Shown here: positions 1 to 12,668 of the stretch, in pieces
Numbering within the stretch: position 1 is the stretch's first letter
How the letters are laid out: each line of letters starts with the position of its first letter
Source of the DNA: Ustilaginoidea virens
Lineage: Eukaryota > Ascomycota > Sordariomycetes > Hypocreales > Clavicipitaceae
Direction: 5' to 3'
DNA length: 64,000 nt
Assembly (NCBI RefSeq): GCF_000687475.1
Contig: NC_057316.1
Location: forward strand, 1,488,001 to 1,552,000
The notes under the pieces: generated by a model
Seen by the model: the letters and a program-made list of their open reading frames with translations, nothing else
Told to the model about the DNA's origin: nothing
Databases searched by the model: none
Translations under genes and position numbers: made by a program

Positions 1-642
1 CGCGTCATCAAAATGAAGGACGAGATTGGAGAGTTTATGCCTCAGCATAGGAGAGACATTGAGCAGCTTGGGAGGGACGTCAAGTTTGTCGAATCCAAAT
101 TCAGGACGGCTCAAGCTGCTTTGAACGGAGACATCCAAACAGTCAAAGTCCTGCAAGGCATGACAAAGAAGAATATTTCAGACGCCCAGCTTTCTTTTAA
201 GGCTACCGACAACCTGAAACTGCCGACACACTACCATCAAACAGGACTTTTTGCAGGCCCGGCGCAATCCACCGATCCCGATGCCAACGATGCTTCTGCA
301 GCTCATGCCAACGCGCAAGACCTCATCACTTATTTCAACCGTGTCTGCGACGATGTCGAGAAGCACAAGAAACGGCTGGACGATTACAGGGCCGAGATTG
401 AAAGAGATATGCCAGGGGTCGAGAACGGACTGTATGAGCAAATCAGGAACCTGCGGGACCGTAACGCCGCCTCGGCGGGCGCTGTGCAAGATCAGCTCGG
501 GCAAATCTTGTCCGCACTCAGAGAAATGGGGAATGCCATTATTGCTCAAGCTGGCCAGATTGCCGACACTCGCGAGCGGTTGTCAAGATTGCAAGTAGGG
601 ATTCTTGACAGTGACGCGTACGCTACGGGAATGACAGGTTGA
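1..642 (+). CDS. NUP49: Nucleoporin Nup49/NUP58-type, C-terminal part (5' truncated)
   Basis: The frame is open from the left edge and ends with TGA at 640-642, so this is the last ~213 residues of a longer protein. It lacks FG repeats, which would lie upstream. What is visible is the alpha-helical C-terminal region: a heptad-like coiled coil near the start, the segment LFAGPAQ, a helix with YFNRVCDDVEKHKKRLDDY, and a final long helix. This order fits the Nup49/NUP58 member of the central channel Nsp1-Nup57-Nup49 complex, which lines the nuclear pore and binds transport receptors. Nup57/Nup54 is the alternative, because these coiled-coil nucleoporins resemble one another. The gene converges on Rpc31, 616 bp away. 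The family call is by recognition of pattern only. Confidence 0.68.
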   Translation, partial: RVIKMKDEIGEFMPQHRRDIEQLGRDVKFVESKFRTAQAALNGDIQTVKVLQGMTKKNISDAQLSFKATDNLKLPTHYHQTGLFAGPAQSTDPDANDASAAHANAQDLITYFNRVCDDVEKHKKRLDDYRAEIERDMPGVENGLYEQIRNLRDRNAASAGAVQDQLGQILSALREMGNAIIAQAGQIADTRERLSRLQVGILDSDAYATGMTG

Positions 643-801
643 CGCTCAAATCGATGCATCATCTGCAATCCTTGGCAACAAGTGGGGAAATATCAATGCA
701 TGGGTCTTGCCTTTGGGTTACCCGCCCGGGATTCTTTACCAAGGCGCAAGCTCTGTAAACCTCTGGAGCTGTCTTTCTTTCTTCCTTCTTCCTTCCTTCC
801 A

Positions 802-832
<31 letters not shown>

Positions 833-1258
833 GGACTGGCAACGTCTTCAACTATTGCGCATAGTATTCCTTCAACTGAAGTGCGTCGTCATCTTCAGTT
901 GTGCAATGGCAACGTTGGACTCGATCGCCGCCGAGACAGACCCCTCAGTCTCGTCGCCAAGGGCTTTTTTCATCGGCAACGTCTGCGTAGTCCATGTCGG
1001 GGCTTGTCCTTCAAATACTTTTCATGTAAATAACAGGGTAGAGGACGCGGGGCGGCGAATGGAGTCTGCAGGCCCTCGGCCATGAAGCTGGAAAAGCACT
1101 GTTTCAATGCTGATGAAATGCTCGCGCCCTTGTCTTCGGTCTATGGTGGGTGTTGCGTAGGGATGGGGTATCTGTCTGGACATGCAATGCGGCCCGCGGT
1201 CCGTCCACGCAAAGGACTGCAGGCAGATAAACATGACTATAGTAGTCCCTCTTGCATG
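643..1258. other. Intergenic region between convergent genes
   Basis: The 3' flanks of Nup49 and Rpc31 lie here. A pyrimidine-rich stretch (C/T only apart from single bases) covers about 770-830. No open frame with coding character and no RNA gene is visible. Confidence 0.6.
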
Positions 1259-2186
1259 CTAATACGTCCCCTCGCCATCGTCTCCGTCACCATAATCATC
1301 GCCCATGTCATCACCGTTGTCAAAGTAATTCTCGGCGTCGTAATCGCCTGCATCCTCGTCATCGTAAGCTTCGTCCTCGTCCTCGTTCTCCAGCCCTTCC
1401 TCATCATCCAGTTCTGCACCTTCGTCGCCCTCGTCATCACGCATCGCATCTAGCTTCTCCAACAGATTCCTCCCGTTTTTGGCGCCCGCAGAAGTCTCGT
1501 CGGGGTCGCCATCCAACGATGCCATCCCGAACGCCTCTTCGGCACCGGGCAGAGCGCTAACCCGGCTCAGCTCCAGCCTGCGTTTCTTGCGCACACCCAG
1601 GCCGTCTTCCGGCTCGACGGTATCCAGCAGCTCGGCGGGGAACAGCTCGCGGCATATCGGGCGGGCCGTCCAGTCGGGCAGCGCTCGCTCTTCCCGGACG
1701 AACTTCTGGGAATAGGTGGGCATGGCGGTGAAGGGGTCCACGGATGCTTTGTTCTTGACTCCGTAGCGCGCATTCATCTGGGCCTGTCCGTAGAGTATTT
1801 TCGGGCAGGTAGGGTCGTCGAGCGAGTTTTTCTTGGAGGTGTAGAGCGGTGACGAGTGGATCTGGTGTCGGAGGAGAAGATAATGCTGGACGGCGTCGAT
1901 CTCGGCACCGGACAGGTCTCGCGGCGTCGGAACCGCATAGTGCTAACATGATGAGAGAAGGGTGAGAAAAGAAGAATCAGTCGCGAGTTTGTCTTTTTCG
2001 CGCTCGCATGAGACAATGGGGCTTGGATGGCAGAAAGACGCCAGGGATTCAGGAACCACCTACCGGGAATAACTCTGATGGCCTGGCATCTGGCTCATCG
2101 CCAACGTCCCAGGGCACGTTTGGTCGCCCACCGCCTCTAGCTCCACCTCTGCCTCCGCCTCTGCCTCCTCGACCACCTCTTGACAT
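1259..2186 (-). CDS. RPC31: DNA-directed RNA polymerase III subunit Rpc31 (RPC7 family)
   Basis: Two exons on the minus strand: 2186-2064 and 1942-1259. The intron has a GTAGGT donor and a TTAG acceptor, and both sides are phase 0. The product is about 268 residues. The N-terminus is an arginine/glycine-rich run (SRGGRGGRGGGRGG) followed by PNVPWDVGDEP. The middle has the conserved Y-G-V/F-DPF region, and the last ~60 residues are almost entirely Asp/Glu/Gly/Tyr. An RG-rich start plus a very acidic tail is the hallmark of Rpc31, the Pol III-specific subunit of the Rpc31-Rpc34-Rpc82 subcomplex. That subcomplex recruits TFIIIB and melts promoters of tRNA and 5S genes. The gene is divergent from the Hsm3-like gene. 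Family assignment is confident; exact splice sites are inferred. Confidence 0.85.
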
Positions 2187-2638
2187 TGGCGACTGCGACG
2201 TCGACTCTGCAGTGTTGGAAGTGGCAAGTCGCGGCCGCGGTGGACTCGAGGAGTTGCTTTCGGGACTTTTGGTTCGGAGCGGGATTCTGCAAAGGCGTGG
2301 AAACGCTCCGAGTTCAAGGACCAACCACGGGCTGCAATGCAATGGTGGGGGGTGGGGGGCCGGTTGCGCGGAATTAGGTCCGCCATGGACCAGTTGTGCC
2401 CCGCGGTGCCCCGCTATGGCAAGTACCGTGCAGTCGCTTCCCTTGACGCTTAGCCGTGAAGCAAGAGTAAACAACAGCACTGACAACTCGAACCTCGGCT
2501 CCAACGCCGTGGTGATGCCGCAACAGTTCATCCAGACGGACTAGCCCTATCGACATCACCCCCTTCCAAGACCGGGAGCCGGATCGGAAGAGCTGACCCT
2601 GCCTGGCGTATACCAGAGCGGGCTCCCAACACGCAGTC
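2187..2638. promoter_or_regulatory. Shared divergent promoter region of RPC31 and the Hsm3-like gene
   Basis: This 452-bp gap separates the two start codons. It contains a short G-run (around 2346-2360) but no clear TATA box. Its role as a bidirectional promoter is inferred from gene orientation alone. Confidence 0.5.
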
Positions 2639-3827
2639 ATGGACAATACTCCAATATCTGGCATCTCGGAACTGCAGGCTCATCTTCAGCAGCTAGCGAT
2701 TGACCCTGCGCTTCCCCCCGACGCAAAACTCCTGGACGATGTGGAGCTACAACTCACTGGTCAGTGTCATGGTGAAACCCTTCACCTCCCCGGGCCGGCG
2801 GCTGACCGCGGTCTGAGCTGAGTGCTGATTCATTCGCGGCGGACCAGAGGACAACATTCCTCCCCTCTTACCCACCTTGCTGCCGCCGCTGGCAAACATT
2901 CTGAAATCCACCACGCAGGATCCGACGCCGCTGCTATCCCTGACCATCAAGCTCCTCTCTCCGCTATCCTTTACCCAGGCTCTCGGCGTTGCCGAGCCGT
3001 CGTCGCTGCTGGCCGCTCTGGCTTCACCTCTCGCCGGGGCCAACCTTCTAGCGCTGGCAATCACCAGCAAGGCCGCGGCCTCTCCATCCGATGCCTCCAT
3101 TCTGAGCACGCTGCCCGAAGTCGTCGAAGCCCTCGTCCGATGCTGGCTAGCCAGCCCGGACGTAGGCGTTGGAGAGCGCGCCGCCAGGGTTCTCGGAGAT
3201 GTGCTCGAGACGGATTGCGAAGTCCCCGACAACCGCCTCCTCGACGGCTCGAGGCCCGGAAGGCGGGTCCCCGCCGCAGAAGTCGCCAAGCGGAGTCTGC
3301 CTGGACACGGCCGGCTCTGGCGGCTCGTTCTCGGCAAGGGGCCGATTCTGCGGCTGATACACGCGCGTTGTTCTGCTGCGTCCCTCCCAGGGAATCCGGA
3401 GCCCGTGCTTTCCGACCGCCAAGTCACCATTTCCCAGGGCCGGCTGTTGCGCCTCCTCCCCCGCCTCAGTGTCTTGAACATTCGCGCCCTGAGCCAGGCC
3501 GTGGTTTCTGATGTTTTCGCGCTGCCTGTAGGCGCCGCCGTGGAAGGTGACGTCGGGCAGGGGTTGCTCCAATGGGCTGCGCTTGGAATGGTGAACCGCT
3601 CCGACGTGTTGATGCACCTGACCCTCATAGATTTCTTCGAGACTTTTGTCAGCATCATGAAAGTATCGGCACGGTCCGCAGAAGCCGATGTCCTCATCGG
3701 AAAACTCGTCAAGTCGGCAACCCGCCTCGACCGTGAGCTGGAGGCCGCGCTCCGGTCTTTACCTGATCGGACGACGGAGGAAGAAGCGGAGCCCTTGCGA
3801 GCATACATTGCCGATTTGCTGGACTAG
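2639..3827 (+). CDS. HSM3: Hsm3/PSMD5-like 26S proteasome assembly chaperone
   Basis: Two exons: 2639-2759 and 2848-3827. The intron starts GTCAGT and ends CCAG, and joining restores a continuous frame (LTEDNIPPLLPTLLPPLANI). The product is about 366 residues. It is built from leucine/alanine-rich helical hairpins, as in ARM/HEAT proteins, and includes a run reading ALVRCWLASPDVGVGERAARVLGDVL. This matches the fungal Hsm3 N-terminal domain (yeast Hsm3, human PSMD5/S5b), which scaffolds assembly of the Rpt1-Rpt2 base module of the regulatory particle. The protein is shorter than yeast Hsm3 (480 residues). The assignment rests on fold-like pattern and local similarity, so another ARM-repeat protein cannot be excluded. 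Confidence 0.6.
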
Positions 3828-5213
3828 GGTCGGCAGTGCTTCTGCGGGTGACACCGGGGCGACGAAAGGGTGGTCAACGTTGGATGATGCATCGGGCTTC
3901 GAGCGGACGCAATAAGGAAGGACCGTTTCTCCCGACGCCGGACCCTGCGGAAACAGGACTGAACTGCGACAATTGGCCAACCAGGGCTATTCTTGACAAA
4001 AGCTGCTGTACAATTCCGAGCGCCATGCACACCCCCTTGCGCATTTCTAGCAACCGCTGTCGATCCGCAGCCGCCAGATCGTCCGCTTACGACTGTCTAA
4101 AAGAGGAAGCTATAGTCCCGGAACCCCCCCCCCCCCCCGTGAGATGAAACTCGATCCGTCAAACCATCAGAACCGCTGGACATATATTGCTTAGACTATC
4201 TATCACACGGCAAACTGGCAGGGAGGCTGGATCTCTTCGTTATAGTAAAGTGAGAGTAAGGTGGCACGTGGATGGGGTGAATTGTAGTCGTTAGACCTTG
4301 GACCTAGATTTCATCCTTGGAAGTTATGCAGCAGCTAGGGAGGGTATCGATATGTCATTACCTTATTGCTATGGGGCTGTAAGTCCCCTCGCGCAAAGAT
4401 TCCGGCCTTGAATCAAGTCGTGGCCTTGAATTTAACGTATCCAAGGCCGAAATGGTGTTCGAGGGGAGTTTCAGCCGAATAGTAACAAGTTCAACATGCC
4501 GCTACCCTAGCTGCTGAATGACTCCAAACGATACTTGTATTATATCCCATGCCTATGCCACACCCCAAGTAAGCAGAGCTTCCTCCCAACCGGCCTCACA
4601 ACTGCGCAAACGTCAAAAATAAACCACCAAACAGTCCTCGCGTCGCGCACGCGTGCCACGTCCGACCGTTTACTCAGCTATCCGACGGTCCGATAGACAT
4701 ACATATATTCTTGGCTTTTCGACAGGACAAATACCCAGCTTGCTCTTGGTGCTAGACAGCATATACCTAGCTAGACATTGTGACTCGAGCACCGTCGACG
4801 TGCGTTCCATCCCGTGGGCTGTGCCGACTGCACGTGGTGGCGAGCATTACAGCGCAAGCGACACATCTACTGCTCCCGAAGCGAAAACAAAACATAAAGA
4901 CTCGAGCATCGTGTCTCCGGTTCTCGTAGGCGGGGTGCGACTCCCCAGGGCTGCGCTCAGACCTCGAGTGTGAGAGTTGTTGACAGACACGTCCAAGGTC
5001 GAGGGCACGGGCATCGACAACATCAAAACAAGCAGCCACGAATACTTCGAACAAGGGCGCATGGATCCGTTGCCAGGTACAAACAAGATGAGCAATCGCA
5101 GATTGCGCAGACGCGGAAACAGTGCCTTTCTTTTCTATCTCCTGCCACAAACGCCGTGCCACTGCAGAAAAAGAGGGAACGGAAAACAATGGGGGGTTGG
5201 AAAGTGCCCTACT
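3828..5213. other. Intergenic region between convergent genes
   Basis: These are the 3' flanks of the Hsm3-like gene and SEC7. There is a C-run near 4126-4138 and AT-rich patches around 4180-4260 and 4680-4720. Open frames on the plus strand from about 4970 onward continue into SEC7 antisense and look like shadows. I see no gene. Confidence 0.6.
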
Positions 5214-8200
5214 CTACAGCATCTTCATGGCGGATGCGTCCTGGCCAGCGCCGGCATCCTCGGGCGCCAGCTCACTCGCGACGCTCTCCCTGCGCCCTCC
5301 GTCGCCCTTGCCCATGCCCTCGATGCCGAAGCCGACTTCGCCGACGCGCCGCAAAACCACCAGCAGCGCCGCGCGCAAATCTTGGCCGAGGTCCTTGGTC
5401 AGCAGGTTGATGGCCAGCGGGTAGCATGCTCGCATGTGGGACCGGAACACGTCGTCCGGGAAGCTGGCGAAGCCCTCCAGCACGTCCACCACCACGGGAC
5501 GCCATGCCATGATGTTGCGCTGCTGCGACTCCTCCGCCAGGGCCGAGTATCCCTGGATAATGTCCTTGCAGAGCGGCACCAGGGCGGCCTCGATGTCGGG
5601 GCGGCTCTCCAGCCGTTCCGGCGCGTTGTCCGCAAACATCCTGAACAGGATGGACACGTACGTTGCTGCGGAGCCGCTCTCCTGCTTCAGGAGGTTCGGT
5701 GGCTGCTTCATGAAGCCCTCTCGCCACAGCTTCATTCGGAGCTCCTTATCCTCGTTGAAGCGGCGGGCGAACTGGAAGGACCGCTTGAGCAGCGCCATCA
5801 GTCGCAGCAGCTCGGGGGACGGGATGTGCGTGTAGACGCTGTCGTTGCCGAAGAGCTCGTGAACCGTCTCAATCATGAGCAGCTGCAGTACGCAGCGCGA
5901 TATGATGCGGTTGAAGAAGCGCCTCCTTGCGGCAGTGACGACGACGGGTTGCTGTTGGAGGCTCGAGGTCGGCTTGAACTCTTCCAGCGGCTGTCCCGCA
6001 ATGCCGCCGCCGCTGCCGCCGCCAGGCGTGTCAGCATCGTCGCCGAGTGGCTTGGGCGATGTTTGGGGAGGGACGATGGGCTCGTCCCTGGCGGTCGCTG
6101 CGCCGTCATCTGTCCGGTTGACTTTGAGCGACTTTTCGCCCACGGACATCGTCTCGGCGGGGGGACTCAGAGCCCCGGAAAAGTCGAACCCGTTCGTGGC
6201 GGGCAGGGACAGGGCAGATCCTGAGCCCATGTTTGTGGCTGTGAACAACTGGTACGCGGTGGTGCGTTCAAAGAGTTCGCAAAAGGCCCCCACAATCTTG
6301 GCCCAGTGGTCAGGCGTGAACTTGGTCACGTTTTTCAGGATGAGCTGCTGCAGGCAGTTGCTGCCGATTCGGGATATGGTGTCGTTTTCCTGGCAGATGC
6401 AGAGGGCCAGCAGCTCGAGAAACCGATCCAGCATGTACTCGAGAGACTCAAAGTAGTGGGTAAACAGCGTAATCATGTTGCGGAGCGCTTGGATCATTGT
6501 GGTGGAAAGCCAGACGGAAAGCTCCTCGTGGTTCAAGACGTTGCTCAGTTCTGGTTTCGACCTCAGGACCATGAATATCGGGTAGAGCTGTTGGCGCCAA
6601 AGAATGTCCCAGAAATCTGAGGTGAAATCTCCTCCGTACTTGATGAGGGCAGCGAAGAAGTACTCGAGCGCGTTTGACCGCACCTCCAAGTCCTCTCCCG
6701 TCATGAGCACATCGTGGAAGGCAAACAAGACCGGGAACCAAAAGCCTTCCTCGACCGACGTGTTGGCCAACGCCTTCTTGGCACTTTCCATCGTCTTTCC
6801 CGCAATCTTGTCCCGTTCCCCCACCCCGTGAGCGCTGCCGTACCTGTGTGAGAGGGGGCACTCGGGGGTCTTGAGCATGGCCGGTATAACGGACTTGAGC
6901 AGTTCCAGCGCCGCGAGACTCTTCTTTTGAAACTTGAGGTTTTTGGAGAATTCGGTGAGACAGACAACGAGGTCTGTAAAGGCACCTTGCGATATCACCA
7001 CCCCGAACTTCGTCCTGTAGACGAGGTTGACGTTCTCAAAGGCGAGATTCACGATACTCTCGTGCGTCTCTCTGGCCGCCACCGTAAACACACCAAACAT
7101 GGTTCTCCAGCCGGAACGGATATTATCCCCCCGTGCCTGGATCATTTGAATGAGGCAGCGCAGGACCAGATCCTTGACTGTGACGTTTTGTGAATTTGCG
7201 AGGACGTGTTCAAAGGGCTTCAGAAAATCCTTTTGAAACTTGAAGCCCGCCAGCTCCTCAATCTCCATGAATCGCATAGACAGCTGGCGAAGCGAGTCCA
7301 GTGCGAAGAAGACTATGTTCATGTTGTTATGGCATCCCACTTCGTTGAAATGCTCTCCGAGTACATCCCAGATGTTGGTCCATTCGAAGCGGACACGCTT
7401 CATGTTGTAGTAGCTGATTTCGACAATCTTCTGCAGGCTGTAGGTTCTGGGCGAATCGTTGGAGCCGGAAGCCTTGATTTCCGCCCAACTAACTTCTGTC
7501 AAGGCCTTTGCAAAGTGCACGATGGACTCACCCGACAGGTTCGCCGTGTTTGTAAAGATCCGATCCACGCTGCGGACAAAGCCGTCCGATCGGCTTTCCA
7601 GCGCAATTTCATTGGAGAACCCCCTCGGCCCGGTCCCAGCTCGTTGCCTGGTCCTCTGTCTTGGTTGCGTGGCTAACCTCGAGTCGCCGCTATCAGTTCT
7701 CGACGCCGGCACGAATCGCGCTTGAGAGACATCTGGAATTGCGCTTTCGTCAACACCTCCCGTGATGAGTTGCAGCCGATCAAGCTGGCTGATGCACATG
7801 AGGATATCTTTCCAGGACGCCCGTAAAAGATTTCCTTCGCTCTGCCCTAATTCTAGAATGACCTTTAGGGCTTCAATGTTTTTTGCCTGGATATCTTGAG
7901 GGTTGTTCAAGTTTGTCGTATTTCTCAAAGCCGAGATGAACGCTTCCCGCGGAGTAGACAGCTCGAAGAAACATGCGATTCTCGTCGCGAGTTTCATGCC
8001 TTCCAAGCACAGTTTATTGACCTCGATGTTGTGAGATTTTTGAGTCTGGCTAGACAAGGCAGAGAAGAAGGACATCCAGGTCACATCGAACATAGAGTGG
8101 ACATGCTTAAAGGACGTGGCCGGGATGAACTTCAGTCCCGCCTTGGCTGCGTTGCGGCGCTGGCTCTTGAAAAGATTTTTAAACAGTTGCTCAGATCGTA

Positions 8201-10874
8201 GCGAAATCTCTTCCGACTGCTGCACGTAGGCTTCACGTTGCAGATCTCGCCCTACGTTGGAGAAGGCCTGGCCAATACCAGCAAGACCACTTGGTTGAGC
8301 CGCCGGGGAACCGGCGGCCGCGGCAGCTTCACGCTCGCTCTTGAGAACAATTTCGTTACTCGCAATCTCATCGTAGATGCTAATCAGGTACTCGTCAGGA
8401 AGATCGGCGTTGTCGTTGATGCCGCGGTTATTCTTGATGAACTCCTCCTTGCTCATTCTCTTGGCAATCTTGCTGCTGTGTTGGTCGGTGTTTAGCATAA
8501 TGACGGAGTAGGCAAGGACGTAGGCTGTGTCAGCGTTCGCAAAAGCATTGGGATTCCCCATAACGTAGCGCTCCGCGAACTTGAGCATGAAGCGGTCAAT
8601 TTTCTGAGCTTCACCGGGCAAGCGAAATGCCTGCAGGAACTGGCGGAGAGCGTCAACAAATCGTTTCTTTGTAAAGTCCATTGCATCGACAAAAGCGTGC
8701 ATGATGTCAATATTTTGTTGGTCGCCTTCACCCAAGTATTCGCCGATTTGAGCCTTGTCGAGCCTGTCTTCCTTTAAGAGAAAGTTGGCGATATCGGCAG
8801 GCCCATCGCTGATAATGAACCCGTCGCGGATTAGCAGCTTGATTCCTTTCTTGGGTTTAAAGTTGAACTGTGTAATAGCATTGGTGAGGGCCGTCTTGCG
8901 GGCCTTTTCCTTTTCGAGATGATCCGGATCGTCATCTACGACAGGAGTAGACGGCGGCAAGGGCGTTTCAAGTCGCGACGCACTGTCGCTCAAAGTAGGA
9001 TCGAAAGAGGGTCGTAACTCGTCAACGGAGGCCTTGGCTTCCCCGTCCGGTCGAAGCATGTCTCCACCATCGGATCGCACAGAGGCGGACCAGTTTACCA
9101 ACGATCGCAGGGTTTCGACCAAGGCCTCGAGTGACACACGTTTCAGGGCATACTCTTTGGGATAATCTGGTTCGGCATCTTGGGAGGTTATGATGTGAGC
9201 AACAGTCAATGGTGGCGGTAGTATGCCCTTCAGTTGCCATTCGCTCGCCGGTGAGATTTTGGACCTCGACTCCTCATATACCTGCTCATTAATTGTAGTG
9301 ATGGTCAAGGGTGTTGTGGAAAACTTGGAAAGATCCTCTATCATGGTCTGGAATATGTTGTCCACGGTTTGATCGCAATCATAATTCAAGTACGTTTCAA
9401 CCAACGCTCGCGGGTCAGCGCACAGTCGATTAAGTATAGTAACAAAGTATAGCTTCTGCGAGACGGGTGCATTGCGTCGCGACAAAAGGGCCAAGTAGAT
9501 TTCGTTCAAGAACACTTCAATCTCTTTCTAGTGCAAGTGTTAGGAAAGCGAGACAAATTTTTTTCTTCCTCTTCTTCTTTAACAAGGCAAAGCCACCTTG
9601 TCACGTACCTTGAATGAGGCTCTCATGAACTTGAGCATTAACCAAAATATCTCAGAGCAGACTTCAAATACACGATCCACAGAAGTAGCGCCATTACGAG
9701 TAATGCTAAGGCATAGGTAAAATTTAATGGCTTGCAGAAAAGAAGTAGGCTCGTTATTTTTGGAGTTTTTGATGGTGCAGAGCGGCGAGGTGAAGACGGT
9801 AATATTGTTGTTGAGCAGCGTGTGGATGAGATGAAGAGAGATGAGTTTCGAACGCATTGGCTGTCCGCGTAAATCATAAAGCTGATCGGGAGGGAGAATC
9901 TTGGTAGAGAGATTACAGAATGACCGAAACACGAGATAGGCATCCCGTACATAGACTTCGTCTTCAGCATCCAAGGCTTCCATGACTTCTTGAGCTGAGC
10001 CCTGAGGTCCAAGATGGCTGGAAGTGGACGCGTCATCCTTTCCAGCCGACTTCAACCTGGTGACCATTGTCGGCCCATCGCCGAGGGTGGAATCGTCAAA
10101 GCTCTTGCGATGCTCGAGATCTTTCAACGTCAGCTTGGCTCCACCGTTGGACCGCTCCGAGGCGCCGGCTTCCAGCTCTGGCAATGGCGACTCATTGCCG
10201 TCTGTTTCAACAGGTATGTCGTTGGTCGTCTCACTTGGGTCAAACGTGACGTTGCTTGCGCTATGCTTTAGATTGCTCAGCTGTAGCCGGGATTCCTTCA
10301 TGTGTAATCGTGTCTTGACGCGCTCGAATACTGTGCCAACCATTTGGGTCAAGGTACCTTGGGCCACCTGCTGGTTTGCCGTGCTCCTTGACAGAAGGAA
10401 GACATTGTACACCTGTCGAACAGCTTTGAGGAGGCCAGCACCATGAACGACGATCCTGTCGCTCAAGACGGCTGCCAAAAGCGACTTGACGATTTGCAGC
10501 TGAATCTCAACAACGGTTGTTTCTCCTTGAAAACAGTCGCATATTGTATCGATGGCTCGGTCTATCAGAGGTGATATACTTTCAGCGCCTTGGTGAGGTT
10601 CAGGTCCTGTGTCGTCTTTGCTTGGTAGTGAAAAGTACGAGGACGAGATGAGCTTGCCGATGCAATCGAGCGCCGCCGTCGTCAACTGCGGGTTGTTGGA
10701 TTTGGTAGCAAGCTGGAGGGGGGCGAAAAGAACTTCAGGGTCAGGATGCCCATCCTGCTCCTTGATGGCATCTTGGGCCTTTTGGGTCGATTCGGCGAGC
10801 TGCTTATTGCGTTGTGCATCTTTCGAGCTCGCGATGGCATCCAGAGAGGACACCAGAAATTTGAGGGAGCTCAT
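5214..10874 (-). CDS. SEC7: Sec7-type guanine nucleotide exchange factor for ARF (BIG/Sec7)
   Basis: Two exons: 10874-9609 and 9527-5214. The intron (GTACGT...CTAACA...CTAG) is phase 0, giving about 1859 residues, normal for fungal Sec7. The N-terminal half holds the DCB and HUS helical regions. The catalytic Sec7 domain spans roughly residues 627-820. It carries the FRLPGEAQKIDRF motif, in which Glu728 is the catalytic glutamic finger, followed by the AYSVIMLNTDQH loop. The C-terminal half contains the HDS repeats found in large ARF-GEFs. The protein activates Arf1 at the trans-Golgi to drive vesicle budding and is essential in yeast. A Ser/Pro-rich linker and a Gly-rich insert sit near the C-terminus. 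The gene converges on the Hsm3-like gene. Confidence 0.96.
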
Positions 10875-11343
10875 CGGGGAGCATGGGCAGGACCAGCGGC
10901 CATTCGAGAATCAAGTAAGAGAAGGTTGAAAGAGGAGCTAGCAACAGCGTGGGGGGAAGGGGGGCAAGATTAGGAGGGCGTGGTGAACAATTCAGAAGCG
11001 CATTTGACCAATGCAGTGGTTCGCTGGCAAAATTAGGCGGCGCTGGGAAACGAAATCAAGGGAGAGGAGAGACGGCTGAATCTTGTCGGAGCGAAGTATT
11101 CGAGGAGCACTTGAAGGGAGGCTCGTTCTTGGGGGGGAGGACGGGGGGGGAAGCACAATACTGTATGAGATTGCAGCCCGGTGTCAAATAAGAAGATGCT
11201 GCAGCCCGAGCGGTCTGAACTGCAGGAGACGGGATGCTTCAGAGAATACGGAGATGGGCAATCACCGGGAGGCAGCTCGCATGGTAGGTAGTAGGAGGTA
11301 GTAGGTGCTGAGGGCGCGGCGCGGCTGAGATTGATTGTACACG

Positions 11344-11365
11344 TACTCCGTATCTGTACGGAGTA
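11344..11365. repeat. Palindrome TACTCCGTA-4 bp-TACGGAGTA
   Basis: Two 9-bp arms are perfect inverted copies separated by TCTG, so the site can form a hairpin or bind a dimer. The same 9-mer occurs singly at several other intergenic places in this window. Confidence 0.85.
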
Positions 11366-12238
11366 GAGTTTCTCTCGACTCGAGGGGGTAGCGGGATAAG
11401 AAGTGGGGCGACTTACTCCGACCAACAGCCATAGCTCATAGGTTCCAGGGACCTTGGGTCGGCATCTCAAGGTTCAGACTGAGCCGAGAGCCAAAGAGTC
11501 AAATCGAGCTGCAATGTGCAATGCACGTCCGGGTTGGCTTGATGTTCTGAGAAATTGCTGCAGCGAAATGCCTGCCTGGAGGCATCTCCTATCTATTCCT
11601 GCAGGCTCCGGGATAGAGCTTCATCTCACACTGACTTGTTTTATCGACACGCAGTCGGCTCCAACGACGAGTTGGTTGGCAGTCTCCAGTCAGTAACAAC
11701 CCCCCTCTACAGAGCAGGATGCAACATTGAAGCCAACATAAGTCTCGGGCCTCTCAAGCGGCTCGCGGTACCTTCTATAAGCCACAGGTAGCAGGTTCTG
11801 CACGACGTTGTAGGGCACCATCCCGACTCGTGAGTGCAACCGTATACTGTACTGTACGACAATACTCCGTAGACGAGCCGCGATTCTGCGCTGCACACAC
11901 GTGCACACAGGGTTTGAGACTCGAAGAAAAAGAAGCCGTCGCCAAAGGTGGGTGCCGAGTCCTTTTCGGCCAAGTAGAGAATCGGCCAAAACCCGTCAAG
12001 GCATTGTTCTTTCGCAGCAGTTTGGCCACCCGAGATGCTGCTGCCGAGCAACAAAGCGCAGGGCGGTTTCTTTTCCACAAACAGATATGTATTCAGACGC
12101 TGGAGCCGCAGAAGCTTGCATTGAAGCATAAGCATCCAAGACACTACATAGGTACCCACTGGACCTCGAGGTGCTAGGGTAACGTGACTGGCAGCTTCAC
12201 CCAACCCACTGCGAGGAACTAGACCCCTTGTCCATCGT

Positions 12239-12265
12239 GGCCTTAGCGGCCTTAGCGGCCTTAGC
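12239..12265 (+). repeat. Three tandem copies of a 9-bp unit (GGCCTTAGC)
   Basis: The unit occurs at 12239-12247, 12248-12256 and 12257-12265 without mismatch, about 400 bp upstream of the LAT1 start codon. Overlapping GCGGCC sites arise at the junctions. It may be a transcription factor site cluster or simple slippage. Confidence 0.85.
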
Positions 12266-12668
12266 CCGCTGTCCACCGCCTGTGGGTCTTCCCCCGAAAC
12301 GGGCTTAGGTCCCAAAGCTTCCAAACGACTGAGCTCAACGCAAAATTCTTGGACGGCCTTGGTCCAACCACAAACCCCCAAGATTTCTCCGTCGCCTTCG
12401 GAAGATATTCCCCATCAACAATTCGCGCGCTGCCGCAACCTCCCGTCTCCTGGCCTCCAAGCCTCTCTCCAGCCCTCCATTCCGACCTCAATCAGGTGCC
12501 TCAATCAAAATCTTCTCCCCTGGGCGGGCTCATTCTGTGCACGTTTGTTGGCCGAAAGAAAACCCGCGACATTTCCGCCGCCTTATTATCCATTTGTCAC
12601 TTCTAGTGCTTTTTTCCAGAGTGTCTATTCTTTATTCTTTTCATTTCTTTTCTTTTTTTTGCTCCAAA

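Larger units (their letters stand above)
10875..12668. promoter_or_regulatory. Divergent intergenic region between SEC7 and LAT1
   Basis: This 1.8-kb region separates two divergent genes. It includes a perfect palindrome at 11344-11365, a further TACTCCGTA copy at 11863-11871, and three tandem copies of GGCCTTAGC at 12239-12265. A pyrimidine-rich leader (about 12620-12662, mainly C/T) lies directly before the LAT1 start. No additional gene is supported. Confidence 0.55.

Noticed and set aside
4977..6224. 415-codon plus-strand frame over the SEC7 3' end
   Set aside because: Lies antisense to the Sec7 C-terminal region, without domain signals.
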